Positions 26,342 to 34,721 of a DNA stretch of 43,422 nucleotides are shown one piece after another. Origin of the DNA: JAVJRN01 sp040218415. GTDB lineage: Bacteria > Bacteroidota > Bacteroidia > Cytophagales > Cyclobacteriaceae. How positions within the stretch are numbered: position 1 is the first letter of the stretch; the number at the start of each line of letters is the position of its first letter. The DNA lies in NCBI GenBank assembly GCA_040218415.1, contig JAVJRN010000037.1, positions 1-43,422 of the forward strand, written 5' to 3'. The position numbers and the translations under genes were made by a program. The notes below the pieces were generated by a model. That model saw only the letters and a list, made by a program, of their open reading frames with translations, was not told where the DNA came from and ran no database searches.

Positions 26342-27254
26342 GGAAATAATCAAAATCGGTACGAGAAAAAGTAAACTAGCACTATGGCAAGCTTATTATG
26401 TGCAGCAAAAGCTGGAGGAGGCAGGATGGCCTACAGCATTGGTTACCATGGAAACCAAGGGAGACAAAGTCCTCGATGTATCCATTGCCAAAATTGGGAG
26501 TAAAGGTGTTTTTACCGAAGAGCTAGAGGATAAACTAGCGGATGGAAGTGTCGACATTGCTGTTCATAGTGCCAAGGATATGCAGTCTTCCTTACCTGAC
26601 GGATTTGAAATTATTGCTTTTTCTAAGCGCGAAAAGGTGGAAGATGTTATTGTCAGTGATGGGGCAATTGATTTAAGTCAACCCACAGTTCTAGGAACAT
26701 CTTCTACAAGGAGAATTGCTACGTTGAGCCATTTTTATCCAAAAGTGAAAACAGTGGAGGTTCGAGGAAACCTTCAAACCAGAATACAAAAAATGCGCGA
26801 TGGATTATGTGATGGCTTGTTGCTGGCCTATGCGGGCGTGCACCGCATGGAATATGATCACATGATCAAGCATGTATTGTCCGTTGATGAGTTTATTCCA
26901 GCAGTCGGTCAAGGCAGTATTGCCATAGAATCGCACGATTCCTTAAGCTTGGAAAAAAAAGAAGCGATAAGACAAGCGATAAACGATGATGAAACATGGC
27001 AATGCCTCAGTGCGGAGCGAGCATACCTCAAAAAGTTAGAAGGAGGATGTAGCATTCCTGTTTTTGCGCTGGCTAGACGTGTAAATCATCAAGTAGAAAT
27101 AGTCGGCGGCATAGTCAGCTTAGATGGAAAAGAGCGCATAGTAAAATCAGATAAGGGCAACAATTCGCAATTGTTAGGGGAAAAACTGGCGGAGGAAGTG
27201 CTTAAAAATGGCGGAGATCGCATATTAAAGGAGATAAAATCGCAAATGGGCTAA
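26334..27254 (+). CDS. hemC: hydroxymethylbilane synthase (porphobilinogen deaminase)
   Basis: HemC joins four porphobilinogen units into hydroxymethylbilane in haem synthesis. The 306-residue protein shows IGTRKSKLALWQ at the N-terminus, the catalytic region VDIAVHSAKDMQ, the substrate arginines in GTSSTRRIATL and VEVRGNLQTR, and the dipyrromethane-cofactor cysteine in LEGGCSIPV. The length is normal. It overlaps rimK by 8 nt, so it is probably translated from the same mRNA. hemB is about 6 kb downstream on the same strand. Confidence 0.96.
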   Translation: MPKEIIKIGTRKSKLALWQAYYVQQKLEEAGWPTALVTMETKGDKVLDVSIAKIGSKGVFTEELEDKLADGSVDIAVHSAKDMQSSLPDGFEIIAFSKREKVEDVIVSDGAIDLSQPTVLGTSSTRRIATLSHFYPKVKTVEVRGNLQTRIQKMRDGLCDGLLLAYAGVHRMEYDHMIKHVLSVDEFIPAVGQGSIAIESHDSLSLEKKEAIRQAINDDETWQCLSAERAYLKKLEGGCSIPVFALARRVNHQVEIVGGIVSLDGKERIVKSDKGNNSQLLGEKLAEEVLKNGGDRILKEIKSQMG

Positions 27255-27293
27255 GTGTTTTCCACGGATAGTCATGAGTTTTAGGCCTTTTTA

Positions 27294-27301
27294 TACTTTT
27301 G
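27294..27301 (+). promoter_or_regulatory. candidate -7 element for the cyclophilin gene
   Basis: TACTTTTG matches TAnnTTTG and is followed by CAG, 31 nt before the start codon. No good -33 box was found. Confidence 0.4.
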
Positions 27302-27331
27302 CAGCGAAATTTATTTTATTAACAAGAAGAG

Positions 27332-28174
27332 ATGAAAAAATTAATTGTTTTACTAGTTGTTTTGAGTGTGGTTTTGACCGCCTGTGATAAAAATAAAGAC
27401 GCCTTGGTAACGATCCACACCGAATTTGGTGACATGAAAGTGATTCTTTATGAAGAAACTCCTTTACACAAGGCCAACTTTCTAGCGCTTGCACGTGAAG
27501 GGCGATATGACAGCACAAAGTGGCACAGAATTATCAAGGGCTTCATGGTGCAAGGAGGAAATGTAAATGAAAAAGAAGGCACAAGAGAATCAGAAAGCGA
27601 TCGGATTCCAGCGGAAATCGTAGATGGCTTCTATCACACGAAAGGCGCTCTAGCTGCTGCCAGACAAGGCGACAATGTGAATCCAGAAAAAATGTCATCA
27701 GGTGTGCAATTTTATATCGTTCATGGTAAAACCTTCAGTAAGTCAGAGTTGACTATCGATCAAACAAAACTCAACCAATCCATACCTAAGATTTTAGGAA
27801 TGGAAAAATATGATACGCTCAGAGACAAATTCGTAGAACTTCAAAAAAAGAGAGATTTTGAAGCGATGAACCAACTAGCGCTTGATTGTAAGGAAATAGT
27901 AGAAAAAGAATTAGGCTTAGAGTTGGATAAGGGCTTTGATGAAGAGCGACTCGCATTATATACCACCCAAGGTGGAGCACCTCATTTGGATACAGAATAT
28001 TCTGTCTTTGGGCGAGTGGTAGAAGGTTTAGAGGTAATAGATAAATTGGCAGCCGTGCAAACTGGTCGTCAGGACGTGCCAGTGAAAGACACCTACATGA
28101 CGATGGATGTAGAGATGATTCCAAAGAAAAAAATTACTGAAATGTATGGTTATGAATATCCATCGAAAAAGTAA
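27332..28174 (+). CDS. cyclophilin-type peptidyl-prolyl isomerase, lipoprotein
   Basis: A 280-residue peptidyl-prolyl cis-trans isomerase tethered by lipid: signal MKKLIVLLVVLSVVLTAC with lipobox LTAC. Core motifs are KWHRIIKGFMVQGGN (catalytic Arg), GALAAARQGDNVNP and VQFYIVHGKTF; the fold ends with YSVFGRVVEGLEVIDKL. About 65 mostly charged helical residues are inserted between the last two blocks, making it longer than a minimal bacterial cyclophilin. It likely helps fold envelope proteins. The next gene follows after 6 bp. Confidence 0.92.
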   Translation: MKKLIVLLVVLSVVLTACDKNKDALVTIHTEFGDMKVILYEETPLHKANFLALAREGRYDSTKWHRIIKGFMVQGGNVNEKEGTRESESDRIPAEIVDGFYHTKGALAAARQGDNVNPEKMSSGVQFYIVHGKTFSKSELTIDQTKLNQSIPKILGMEKYDTLRDKFVELQKKRDFEAMNQLALDCKEIVEKELGLELDKGFDEERLALYTTQGGAPHLDTEYSVFGRVVEGLEVIDKLAAVQTGRQDVPVKDTYMTMDVEMIPKKKITEMYGYEYPSKK

Positions 28175-28180
28175 GTAGCA

Positions 28181-29089
28181 TTGAAAATATTAGTCACCGG
28201 AGCAAATGGTCTACTTGGTCAAAAACTTGTCGGCCTTCTTTCTTCCAATACTGAAAATGAAATAATAGCCACGGGAAAAGGCATTCAGCGAATTCCTCCC
28301 GGTGGCTTTTCTTATTTGGATGTAGACCTGACCAATAAAAATGATGTTGATCAATTAATTACCCAAACTAAGCCAGACAGCATCATTCACTGTGCGGCAA
28401 TGACTCAGGTGGACATTTGTGAAACCAACCGCGACGCATGCTGGGAGATAAATGTAGCTGCAACCGCTCATCTGTTGAAAGCTGCAGAACCAACCAACGC
28501 TTATTTTCAGTATATCTCGACAGATTTTATTTTTAATGGGGAAAACGGCCCATACGCAGAAGAAGATACTACTAACCCAGTAAACTACTATGGCGAATCT
28601 AAGCTGGAAGCAGAAAGACTAGTTTTAGCCAGTTCACTATCCACAAGCATTATCCGTACAGTCTTGGTTTATGGTGTGGGCTATGATTTGAGTCGGTCTA
28701 ATTTGGTGTTATGGGTAAAAAAGTCTCTTGAATCAGGAAAGGCAATCAAAGTTGTGAACGATCAGGTACGCACACCTACATTGGTCGAAGATTTGGCCAT
28801 AGGTTGTCAAAAGGTGCTGGAAATACAAGCCACTGGGGTTTTTCATATTTCCGGAGCACAGACCTTTACCCCTTATGAAATAGCACTTGAAGTTGCTGAT
28901 TTCTTCCATTTGGATAAAAAATTAATTACCCCAGTAACGGCGAGTACTTTTAAGGAAGTTGGGAAAAGACCACCAAAAACCGGTTTTGTCATAGAGAAAG
29001 CAAAAAAGATGATCGGTTTTGCTCCTAAAGACCTGAAACAAGGACTAGCCATCATTTCCAACCAACTCGGTCAATCTAGCCCTGTATAA
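28181..29089 (+). CDS. extended SDR reductase, dTDP-4-dehydrorhamnose reductase-like
   Basis: A 302-residue NAD(P)-binding protein. The Rossmann motif TGANGLLGQKL opens the protein, followed by IIHCAAMTQVD and the catalytic YYGESK (Tyr-x3-Lys). It resembles RfbD-type dTDP-4-dehydrorhamnose reductases, but no other rhamnose genes are adjacent, so the substrate is open. The start is TTG at 28181: it gives the canonical MKILVTGANG start and there is no ATG in place. It is 6 bp from the cyclophilin gene, suggesting co-transcription. Confidence 0.87.
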   Translation: MKILVTGANGLLGQKLVGLLSSNTENEIIATGKGIQRIPPGGFSYLDVDLTNKNDVDQLITQTKPDSIIHCAAMTQVDICETNRDACWEINVAATAHLLKAAEPTNAYFQYISTDFIFNGENGPYAEEDTTNPVNYYGESKLEAERLVLASSLSTSIIRTVLVYGVGYDLSRSNLVLWVKKSLESGKAIKVVNDQVRTPTLVEDLAIGCQKVLEIQATGVFHISGAQTFTPYEIALEVADFFHLDKKLITPVTASTFKEVGKRPPKTGFVIEKAKKMIGFAPKDLKQGLAIISNQLGQSSPV

Positions 29090-29619
29090 CTCCGCCGAGA
29101 TTATTCATTCTATCCATTGATATGGGGCACTCTACTCATGAATCCCCACAAAAGCATACCCAGCTGATCGACGAAATAAAAAGAGCTATTTTATTATAAA
29201 AAAATAAGCCGCTCAAGACATAGCTGTGAAAGGTAAGTTCAGGATTTGAACTTTGATTATTTGATGAAATAATCTGAAAGTCAAATAAAAATTCGACTTC
29301 TTTCAGCCACTTTCCAAGACCAAAACGAACCTTCTTAGAAGATAGGCAAGCCAATTAATTCGCTTCGAAAAACACCTCAGCCTTAGCCAAAAAAAAGCCT
29401 GTAAAACGAAAAAAGAGCCCAAATAGCTAAAATAAGCCAGAAAAAAGCTGGTAAATCTCATAAACTTCAGGGTGCTATTTTTAGTGAGTTTGCGGCTAAA
29501 AGATAAGCACAAACACATGAGTTTCTGGAAATCTATTATGACTTACGTCAGGTTTGTAAATGATTGAAGTACAAAGCTTTATATGGCTAAAGTCAGGTTT
29601 CTTCTTGACCCTTATCAGA
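29090..29619. other. intergenic stretch without a supported gene
   Basis: About 530 bases with only short frames that look non-coding. It is A-rich around 29380-29460 and contains a weak CCAG/CTGG hairpin at 29437-29451. No tRNA or repeat was recognised. It may hold a long leader or decayed sequence. Confidence 0.5.
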
Positions 29620-29648
29620 TTTGGCCAAGAGCCCTCTGCATACCTTGC
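29620..29648 (+). promoter_or_regulatory. candidate promoter for the YceI-barrel unit
   Basis: A TTTG box (29620-29623) is followed after 17 nt by TACCTTGC (29641-29648), which fits the Bacteroidota -33/-7 pattern with one imperfect -7 position. The start codon is 22 nt further on. Confidence 0.4.
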
Positions 29649-29669
29649 ACACATAACAAAAGCACAAAA

Positions 29670-30212
29670 ATGAAAGCTCTTTATTACTTTATTTTCTTAT
29701 GTAGCTATTGGGTTACATATAGTCAGCCCTTACAGTCAATTACTTCACAAAGCAAAGTGACGATCCTCGGCACTTCCTCCATTCATGACTGGGAGTCAAC
29801 AGTTGGAGAATTTGACTTTTCGGCCAAGATGGAAGGGGACACTTTAAAAAGCATCGAGGGCTTTTTAAAGACTAAGTCAATAGAAAGTGGCAAATCCATA
29901 ATGAATAGCAAGACCTATGACGCACTAGAAGCCGAAAGCTTCCCAAAAATCATCTTTACAAGCGACTTCCTAGTTCGGGATGGCAACACATTCGAAGGGA
30001 GTGGGAAAGTGCAAATAGCTGGAAAGGAAAAAATTATTCCTATGAAAGTAAATTTTGACGCTGCAAAACCAATGGTTTTTACTGGTGAAGTGCCACTCCG
30101 AATGACAGACTTTGGCATTGATCCTCCTACAGCCATGTTCGGCACAATGACGACTGGTGACGAAATCAAGATTCAATATAAAATTAGTATGACAACAAAT
30201 TCAATTAAATAA
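29670..30212 (+). CDS. YceI-family periplasmic protein
   Basis: A 180-residue protein from the ATG at 29670, which opens a signal peptide (MKALYYFIFLCSYWVTYSQP). An in-frame start at 29583 would add 29 residues ahead of the signal and is rejected. The mature part is a YceI beta-barrel, a lipocalin-like fold known to bind polyisoprenoids, with TSSIHDWESTVGEFDF and the C-terminal block MTDFGIDPPTAMFGTM. It is 8 bp upstream of a beta-barrel protein gene, and a diverged YceI-like gene lies on the other side of that. Confidence 0.88.
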   Translation: MKALYYFIFLCSYWVTYSQPLQSITSQSKVTILGTSSIHDWESTVGEFDFSAKMEGDTLKSIEGFLKTKSIESGKSIMNSKTYDALEAESFPKIIFTSDFLVRDGNTFEGSGKVQIAGKEKIIPMKVNFDAAKPMVFTGEVPLRMTDFGIDPPTAMFGTMTTGDEIKIQYKISMTTNSIK

Positions 30213-30220
30213 TTATAACC

Positions 30221-31480
30221 ATGATAAATCTAAAATTAACACTCATGACCGCACTATTAGTCATCACGGCTTCTCTAGTGCAAGCACAACAAACTCCAAT
30301 TAGCTATTTCAGGCCAAACGACCAAGCAGGGATCAACGTCTTTGAGACACCTAAGACTGATACAACAACTTTCACAGGCATAAAACTACGTGTTGGTGGT
30401 GATTTCTCACTCTTGTTTCAGGGCATAAGTCAGCAGAATAGCCTGGTTGGCGATACGCTAGTAGAACTAGCCAATAATTTTACACTACCAAGTGCCAACC
30501 TTAATCTCGATGTGCAATTTGCCGAAGGAGTAAGATTACACTTAAGAACATACCTTTCTTCTCGCCACCACAATGAAGCTTGGGTAAAAGGAGGGTATAT
30601 GCAAATAGACAAACTCGACTTTATAAGACCAGGATTCATGTCCAAATTCATGAATGTCGCTACGCTTCGATTTGGTATGGATGAAATCAACTACGGTGAT
30701 ACGCATTTCAGAAGATCAGACAATTCTCGCTCTATATACAATCCATTTGTTGGCAATTACATCATGGATTCATTTACTACTGAGCCATTCGCAGAATTGA
30801 CTATCCAATCTAAAGGCTTTATAGGTGTTATAGGAATGTCAAATGGTCGACTTAACCAAGCACCTTTGGATGGTGATAATGGTGCAGTATTATTCGGAAA
30901 ATTAGGCTATGACCGCCAGATCAATAGCGATCTGAGATTAAGACTGACTAGTTCACTTTATACAAGTAGTAAAGAGAGTACCAGAGATAATCTCTACGGC
31001 GGAGACAGAGCAGGAGCCAGATACTACAATGTGCTCGAAGGTCAAAATGATGCTCGTGTGAGTGACTTCAACCCACGTTTTAATACCGGCTTTGGTTATC
31101 AAACAGCAGTAATGATTAACCCTTTCGTAAAATATAAAGGACTAGAGTTTTTCGGAGTGTTAGAGTTTGCTAACAATGGCGATGATGCTGTAGGCGGTGG
31201 ATACACCCAAACAGGAGCAGAACTACTCTACAGATTTGGTGCAGATGAGCAATTGTTTATTGGCGGAAGATACAATGCGGTAAGCGGCGAGTCCTCTGAT
31301 GTTGCACAAACCATCGACATCACTAGAACCAATATAGGCGGAGGCTGGTTTTTGACAAAAAACATACTTACCAAACTGGAATATGTTACCTCTAGCTATG
31401 ATGGAGCTGGATGGAATGGCACGAAATTCCAAGGAGCTGAGTTTAACGGAATTGTTATTGAGGCGGTAATCGGCTTCTAG
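30221..31480 (+). CDS. outer-membrane beta-barrel protein, porin-like
   Basis: A 419-residue protein with a signal peptide (ending SLVQAQ) followed by alternating strands, many Gly/Asn/Tyr turns and a C-terminal Phe (VIEAVIGF). This pattern is that of a monomeric or trimeric outer-membrane barrel, but I cannot assign a family or substrate. It follows the YceI gene by 8 bp and ends at a clear terminator, so the two probably form an operon. Confidence 0.8.
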   Translation: MINLKLTLMTALLVITASLVQAQQTPISYFRPNDQAGINVFETPKTDTTTFTGIKLRVGGDFSLLFQGISQQNSLVGDTLVELANNFTLPSANLNLDVQFAEGVRLHLRTYLSSRHHNEAWVKGGYMQIDKLDFIRPGFMSKFMNVATLRFGMDEINYGDTHFRRSDNSRSIYNPFVGNYIMDSFTTEPFAELTIQSKGFIGVIGMSNGRLNQAPLDGDNGAVLFGKLGYDRQINSDLRLRLTSSLYTSSKESTRDNLYGGDRAGARYYNVLEGQNDARVSDFNPRFNTGFGYQTAVMINPFVKYKGLEFFGVLEFANNGDDAVGGGYTQTGAELLYRFGADEQLFIGGRYNAVSGESSDVAQTIDITRTNIGGGWFLTKNILTKLEYVTSSYDGAGWNGTKFQGAEFNGIVIEAVIGF

Positions 31481-31505
31481 TAGAACTTAATAATCAGAAT
31501 TACAG

Positions 31506-31532
31506 AACCGGTCTTGAAAAAGGCCGGTTTTT
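31506..31532 (+). terminator. intrinsic terminator after the porin-like gene
   Basis: AACCGGTC pairs with GGCCGGTT (one G-T wobble) around a TTGAAAAA loop and is followed by TTT. It ends at the stop codon of the convergent YceI-like gene. Confidence 0.75.
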
Positions 31533-32100
31533 ATTTGTTCTCTAGATAAAAGGAAAAGTCAATGGTTATTTCATCATTTACCTTCACCATTCCCCAAAGT
31601 GCCGTTGGGGGAACCAACCCAAAGTCGCTCAAATTCATCTTATAATTTCCTTCAAGATTGATTTTATTTTCGGAAATGTTACATGATTTTAAGTGAATGT
31701 GTTTCGATTTTTTTTCGCCAGCAATCGTTAAAAGTAGTTCCAACGTACATTCCTTTTCTGTCTGATACAATTTTACCAAGTTCATTTTAAGCAAAGGATA
31801 ACTCGGTTCCTTCAATGTTTTTCGCAAGTCGGAAGTTATTCTTGTGTTATTACAATTAAATGATTTTACTTCGAAAAGGATCAGGTTTTGTCTGAACAAA
31901 ATAACCCCTGAGCTATCCACCAGAGATATTCTAGACTTATCAAAATTTTGGTCATAACTACACTCAAAAACATTCACATTTGACGTTCCATTGATGCTTA
32001 ATTGGCTTTCGTCGTTAATAGTCCACATTTCAGTAGAAGGTTGCGCGTAGAGCGCTACTGTCTGTAAATATAAAAGGGTAAGCCAAATGTTCTTTTTCAT
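31531..32100 (-). CDS. YceI-like periplasmic protein (second, diverged copy)
   Basis: A 189-residue protein from the ATG at 32100, which opens a signal peptide (MKKNIWLTLLYLQTVALYAQ). The in-frame ATG at 32142 would place 14 residues before the signal and is rejected. The C-terminal block LSDFGLVPPTALWGMVKVND lines up with MTDFGIDPPTAMFGTMTTGD of the YceI protein at 29670, so both belong to one family, though the middle differs strongly. It is convergent with the porin-like gene. Confidence 0.75.
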   Translation of the reverse strand: MKKNIWLTLLYLQTVALYAQPSTEMWTINDESQLSINGTSNVNVFECSYDQNFDKSRISLVDSSGVILFRQNLILFEVKSFNCNNTRITSDLRKTLKEPSYPLLKMNLVKLYQTEKECTLELLLTIAGEKKSKHIHLKSCNISENKINLEGNYKMNLSDFGLVPPTALWGMVKVNDEITIDFSFYLENK

Positions 32101-32194
32101 AAGCTTAAGCAAAGGAATTAAACAAGGTGCGGATGCTAACATAATTCGCCTTCATCAATTGGTTTTGTTGAATTATTAATGATTTTTGATCTCT

Positions 32195-33238
32195 ATGAAA
32201 AAATACCTTCTCATTATCTCACTGTTAGTTTTTGGTTGCCACGTCCGGGATCAACCCAATATCAAGTTATCAAAAAAGATAAGTGATACTGGCACAGATG
32301 CACTGCTGCAAGCCATTGCTATTGTCGATAACAAGGTAGCTTGGCTCAGCGGTCATCAAGCTACTTTTATTCGCACATTAGATGGCGGTAGTTCATGGAA
32401 AATATTTAAACATGAATCGGACACGCTGCAATTTCGAGATATTCACGCTTTTTCCAAATCAAAAATAGCCTTAATGAGCGCGGGTACAGGCTCCAGCTCA
32501 AGAATTTATCTTTTTAATGCAGAGGAAAACGCCTATCAGGAGACCTATGTAATGCCTCATGCAGAAGGGTTTTTAAATACTATCGAGTTTTGGGACGACC
32601 AAAGAGGAATCGCTTTTGGAGATTCGTTCGATGGACAATTATTTGCTTTATCCACAAGCGATGGAGGCCACAGTTGGTCAAGGATAGACCCTTCCAAAAT
32701 GCCTGACGCTGGCGAGGGTGAAGGAGGTTTTGCTGCGAGCGGCACATGTATTTCCGTGCAGACGAAAGGAAAAGCCTGGATTGCTACAGGAGCGGGAGGA
32801 AACTCGAGGATATTATTTACCCCTGATTTTGGAGAATCTTGGCAGTTTTATGAGAACCCGATCATTAAAGGTACAGCTGCTGGTGTTACATCGATCAACA
32901 TGCTCAACACACAAGTTGGCGTTATTGTAGGCGGAGACCTCTCCATTACCGATCAGTACACAGACAATGTAGCCATCACTACGGATGGTGGAAAAACCTG
33001 GGCGCTAACCGATCAACCCATCACCAAAGGTGCCTTTTATGGATCAACAATCACGATGATTGGTGGTAAAAAAGTAATCTTGGCAAGTGGTCCCAAAGGA
33101 TTGGATTATTCTTTTGACTTGGGGCAAAGCTGGAGCAACCTTGATACCGCCAACTATTGGGCCGTGAAAATGCATGACTCTGGATATGGCTTTGCGACCG
33201 GGAAAAACGGAAGAGTCTTGAAATTAGAATTCGAATGA
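32195..33238 (+). CDS. BNR/Ycf48-like beta-propeller lipoprotein
   Basis: A 347-residue protein from the ATG at 32195, which gives a clean lipoprotein signal (MKKYLLIISLLVFGC). Five Asp-box (BNR) repeats are visible: TLDGGSSWK, TSDGGHSWS, TPDFGESWQ, TTDGGKTWA and SFDLGQSWS. They build a sialidase- or Ycf48-type propeller. In Bacteroidota these proteins are often called photosystem II assembly factor-like by homology, without any link to photosynthesis. Function is unknown; probably envelope-located. hemB follows 21 bp downstream. Confidence 0.85.
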   Translation: MKKYLLIISLLVFGCHVRDQPNIKLSKKISDTGTDALLQAIAIVDNKVAWLSGHQATFIRTLDGGSSWKIFKHESDTLQFRDIHAFSKSKIALMSAGTGSSSRIYLFNAEENAYQETYVMPHAEGFLNTIEFWDDQRGIAFGDSFDGQLFALSTSDGGHSWSRIDPSKMPDAGEGEGGFAASGTCISVQTKGKAWIATGAGGNSRILFTPDFGESWQFYENPIIKGTAAGVTSINMLNTQVGVIVGGDLSITDQYTDNVAITTDGGKTWALTDQPITKGAFYGSTITMIGGKKVILASGPKGLDYSFDLGQSWSNLDTANYWAVKMHDSGYGFATGKNGRVLKLEFE

Positions 33239-33247
33239 TTGAAATAT

Positions 33248-33255
33248 TAGTTTTG
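33248..33255 (+). promoter_or_regulatory. candidate -7 element for hemB, close to the start codon
   Basis: TAGTTTTG matches TAnnTTTG and is only 4 nt from the hemB ATG. If used, the transcript would be almost leaderless. It may also be a chance match, with hemB read from the upstream gene. Confidence 0.3.
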
Positions 33256-33259
33256 CAAC

Positions 33260-34228
33260 ATGCGTAGACCAAGAAGAAACAGAGCCAGTGCAGCGATAAG
33301 AGATCTTGTCGCTGAAACGAACCTCACAGCGAATGATTTTATTTTTCCCTTATTCTTATTAGAAGGAAAGAATCAAAAAACAGAAGTAAAATCTATGCCC
33401 GGGATTTTTCGCTTGACGGAAGATCATATGATGAGCGAAATAGAAAGCTGCTTGAAACTCGGAATTAAAGGGTTTGATATTTTCCCGGTGGTAGAGGATA
33501 AACACAAAGACAAGAAAGCGTCTAAAAGTTTTGATCCGAATTTCTTTTATTTAAAAAGTCTGCAAAAAATTAAAGAAAAGTTCCCAGAAGCCATGATCAT
33601 GACCGATGTGGCTATGGATCCATATAGTACCGATGGTCACGATGGGATTTTGCAAAATGGGAAAATCCTCAATGATGAGACCTTGGAAATCTTAGGTCAC
33701 ATGGCTGTAGCACAAGCGGCCACAGGTATCGATATGATAGGCCCTTCTGATATGATGGATCATCGCGTTGGCTTTTTGAGAGAGGTTTTGGATGAAAATG
33801 GCTTTACCGAAGTAGGTATTATGTCCTATTCCGCAAAATATGCTTCTGCTTTTTATGGGCCTTTTAGAGATGCCTTGGATTCAGCTCCAAAGTTTGGAGA
33901 CAAAAAAACCTACCAAATGAATCCCGCTAATAGACGCGAAGCAAGTATAGAAGCGGAGCAAGATGACATGGAAGGCGCAGATATTTTGATGGTAAAACCG
34001 GCCATGAGCTATCTAGATATCATCAGCGACTTGAGGGAGAACTCAAATCTTCCAATTGCCGCATATAATGTTTCAGGGGAATACGCCATGATCAAAGCCG
34101 CCGGGATGAAAGGCTGGTTAGATGCGGATAGAGCCAGAGACGAAATGTTGTTATCCATCAAAAGAGCCGGTGCAGATATCATCCTGTCTTATTTTGCTAA
34201 GGAGTTTTTGCAATCGACCAAAGTTTAA
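33260..34228 (+). CDS. hemB: delta-aminolevulinic acid dehydratase (porphobilinogen synthase)
   Basis: HemB condenses two 5-aminolevulinate molecules to porphobilinogen, the step before HemC. The 322-residue protein has the two Schiff-base lysines in MSYSAKYASAFYGPFRDA and ILMVKPAMSYLDI. The metal region reads TDVAMDPYSTDGHDGIL, with no cysteines, so it is the Mg-type rather than the zinc-type enzyme. N-terminus MRRPRRNRASAAIRDLV is typical. Length is normal. Confidence 0.96.
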   Translation: MRRPRRNRASAAIRDLVAETNLTANDFIFPLFLLEGKNQKTEVKSMPGIFRLTEDHMMSEIESCLKLGIKGFDIFPVVEDKHKDKKASKSFDPNFFYLKSLQKIKEKFPEAMIMTDVAMDPYSTDGHDGILQNGKILNDETLEILGHMAVAQAATGIDMIGPSDMMDHRVGFLREVLDENGFTEVGIMSYSAKYASAFYGPFRDALDSAPKFGDKKTYQMNPANRREASIEAEQDDMEGADILMVKPAMSYLDIISDLRENSNLPIAAYNVSGEYAMIKAAGMKGWLDADRARDEMLLSIKRAGADIILSYFAKEFLQSTKV

Positions 34229-34531
34229 AAGGGCCCTAATAAAGTTGTATAAAAGTTGAGGAGGTCTTCTTGGTTCAGCTAAAAAGATTTTGCGCTAGCA
34301 TACTTTTCGTTGTGAATAAGGCGGCCTATTGAGATTCTGCCAACCTTGATTTAGATGATTGGTAAAAGTTGCTGATTAAGTCTGATACTCGATCGAACAG
34401 AATAAAATATGGTAATTGATAGGTTCATGTCCTAAATAGTATCAGTCATCGATAAAATATAGGGTATTTTCTTCTTATTATACAAATTTAGAGTTGAACC
34501 AACCAAACCAGAGGTTTACTCAACAGCAGTT
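34229..34531. other. intergenic stretch without a supported gene
   Basis: About 300 bases between hemB and a 60-codon frame. Stop codons are frequent in all plus frames and no RNA gene or clear hairpin was found. It may carry the promoter of the small frame downstream. Confidence 0.5.
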
Positions 34532-34714
34532 ATGATAGGAAATCAGGAAGACGAGGCAGAATTATCAGAATGTGCGGAAAAAATTATTGCACATCTAGAA
34601 AGGAATATACAGCTTTCCGCAAACCATGAAGCACAGCAAAGCAAAATGCAGCTCATGCGCACTTACATCAAAACAGAAATATTACATAGGTATTTTTTAA
34701 AAATGGGCGCCTAG
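34532..34714 (+). CDS. 60-residue helical protein of unknown function
   Basis: A short frame with ATG start and a coherent helical, charged composition (ECAEKIIAHLERNIQLS, KMQLMRTYIKTEILHRYF). No domain is recognised. It is convergent with the GroES-like gene, with 7 bp between stop codons, and nothing lies on the opposite strand here. The tidy fit in the gap favours a real gene, but the call is unsure. Confidence 0.5.
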   Translation: MIGNQEDEAELSECAEKIIAHLERNIQLSANHEAQQSKMQLMRTYIKTEILHRYFLKMGA

Positions 34715-34721
34715 CCCACGA

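Noticed and set aside
29303..29518. 71-codon hydrophobic frame on the minus strand
   Set aside because: The composition (runs of Phe, Leu, Arg) looks like antisense of A-rich DNA; no domain, no promoter and no neighbour in support.
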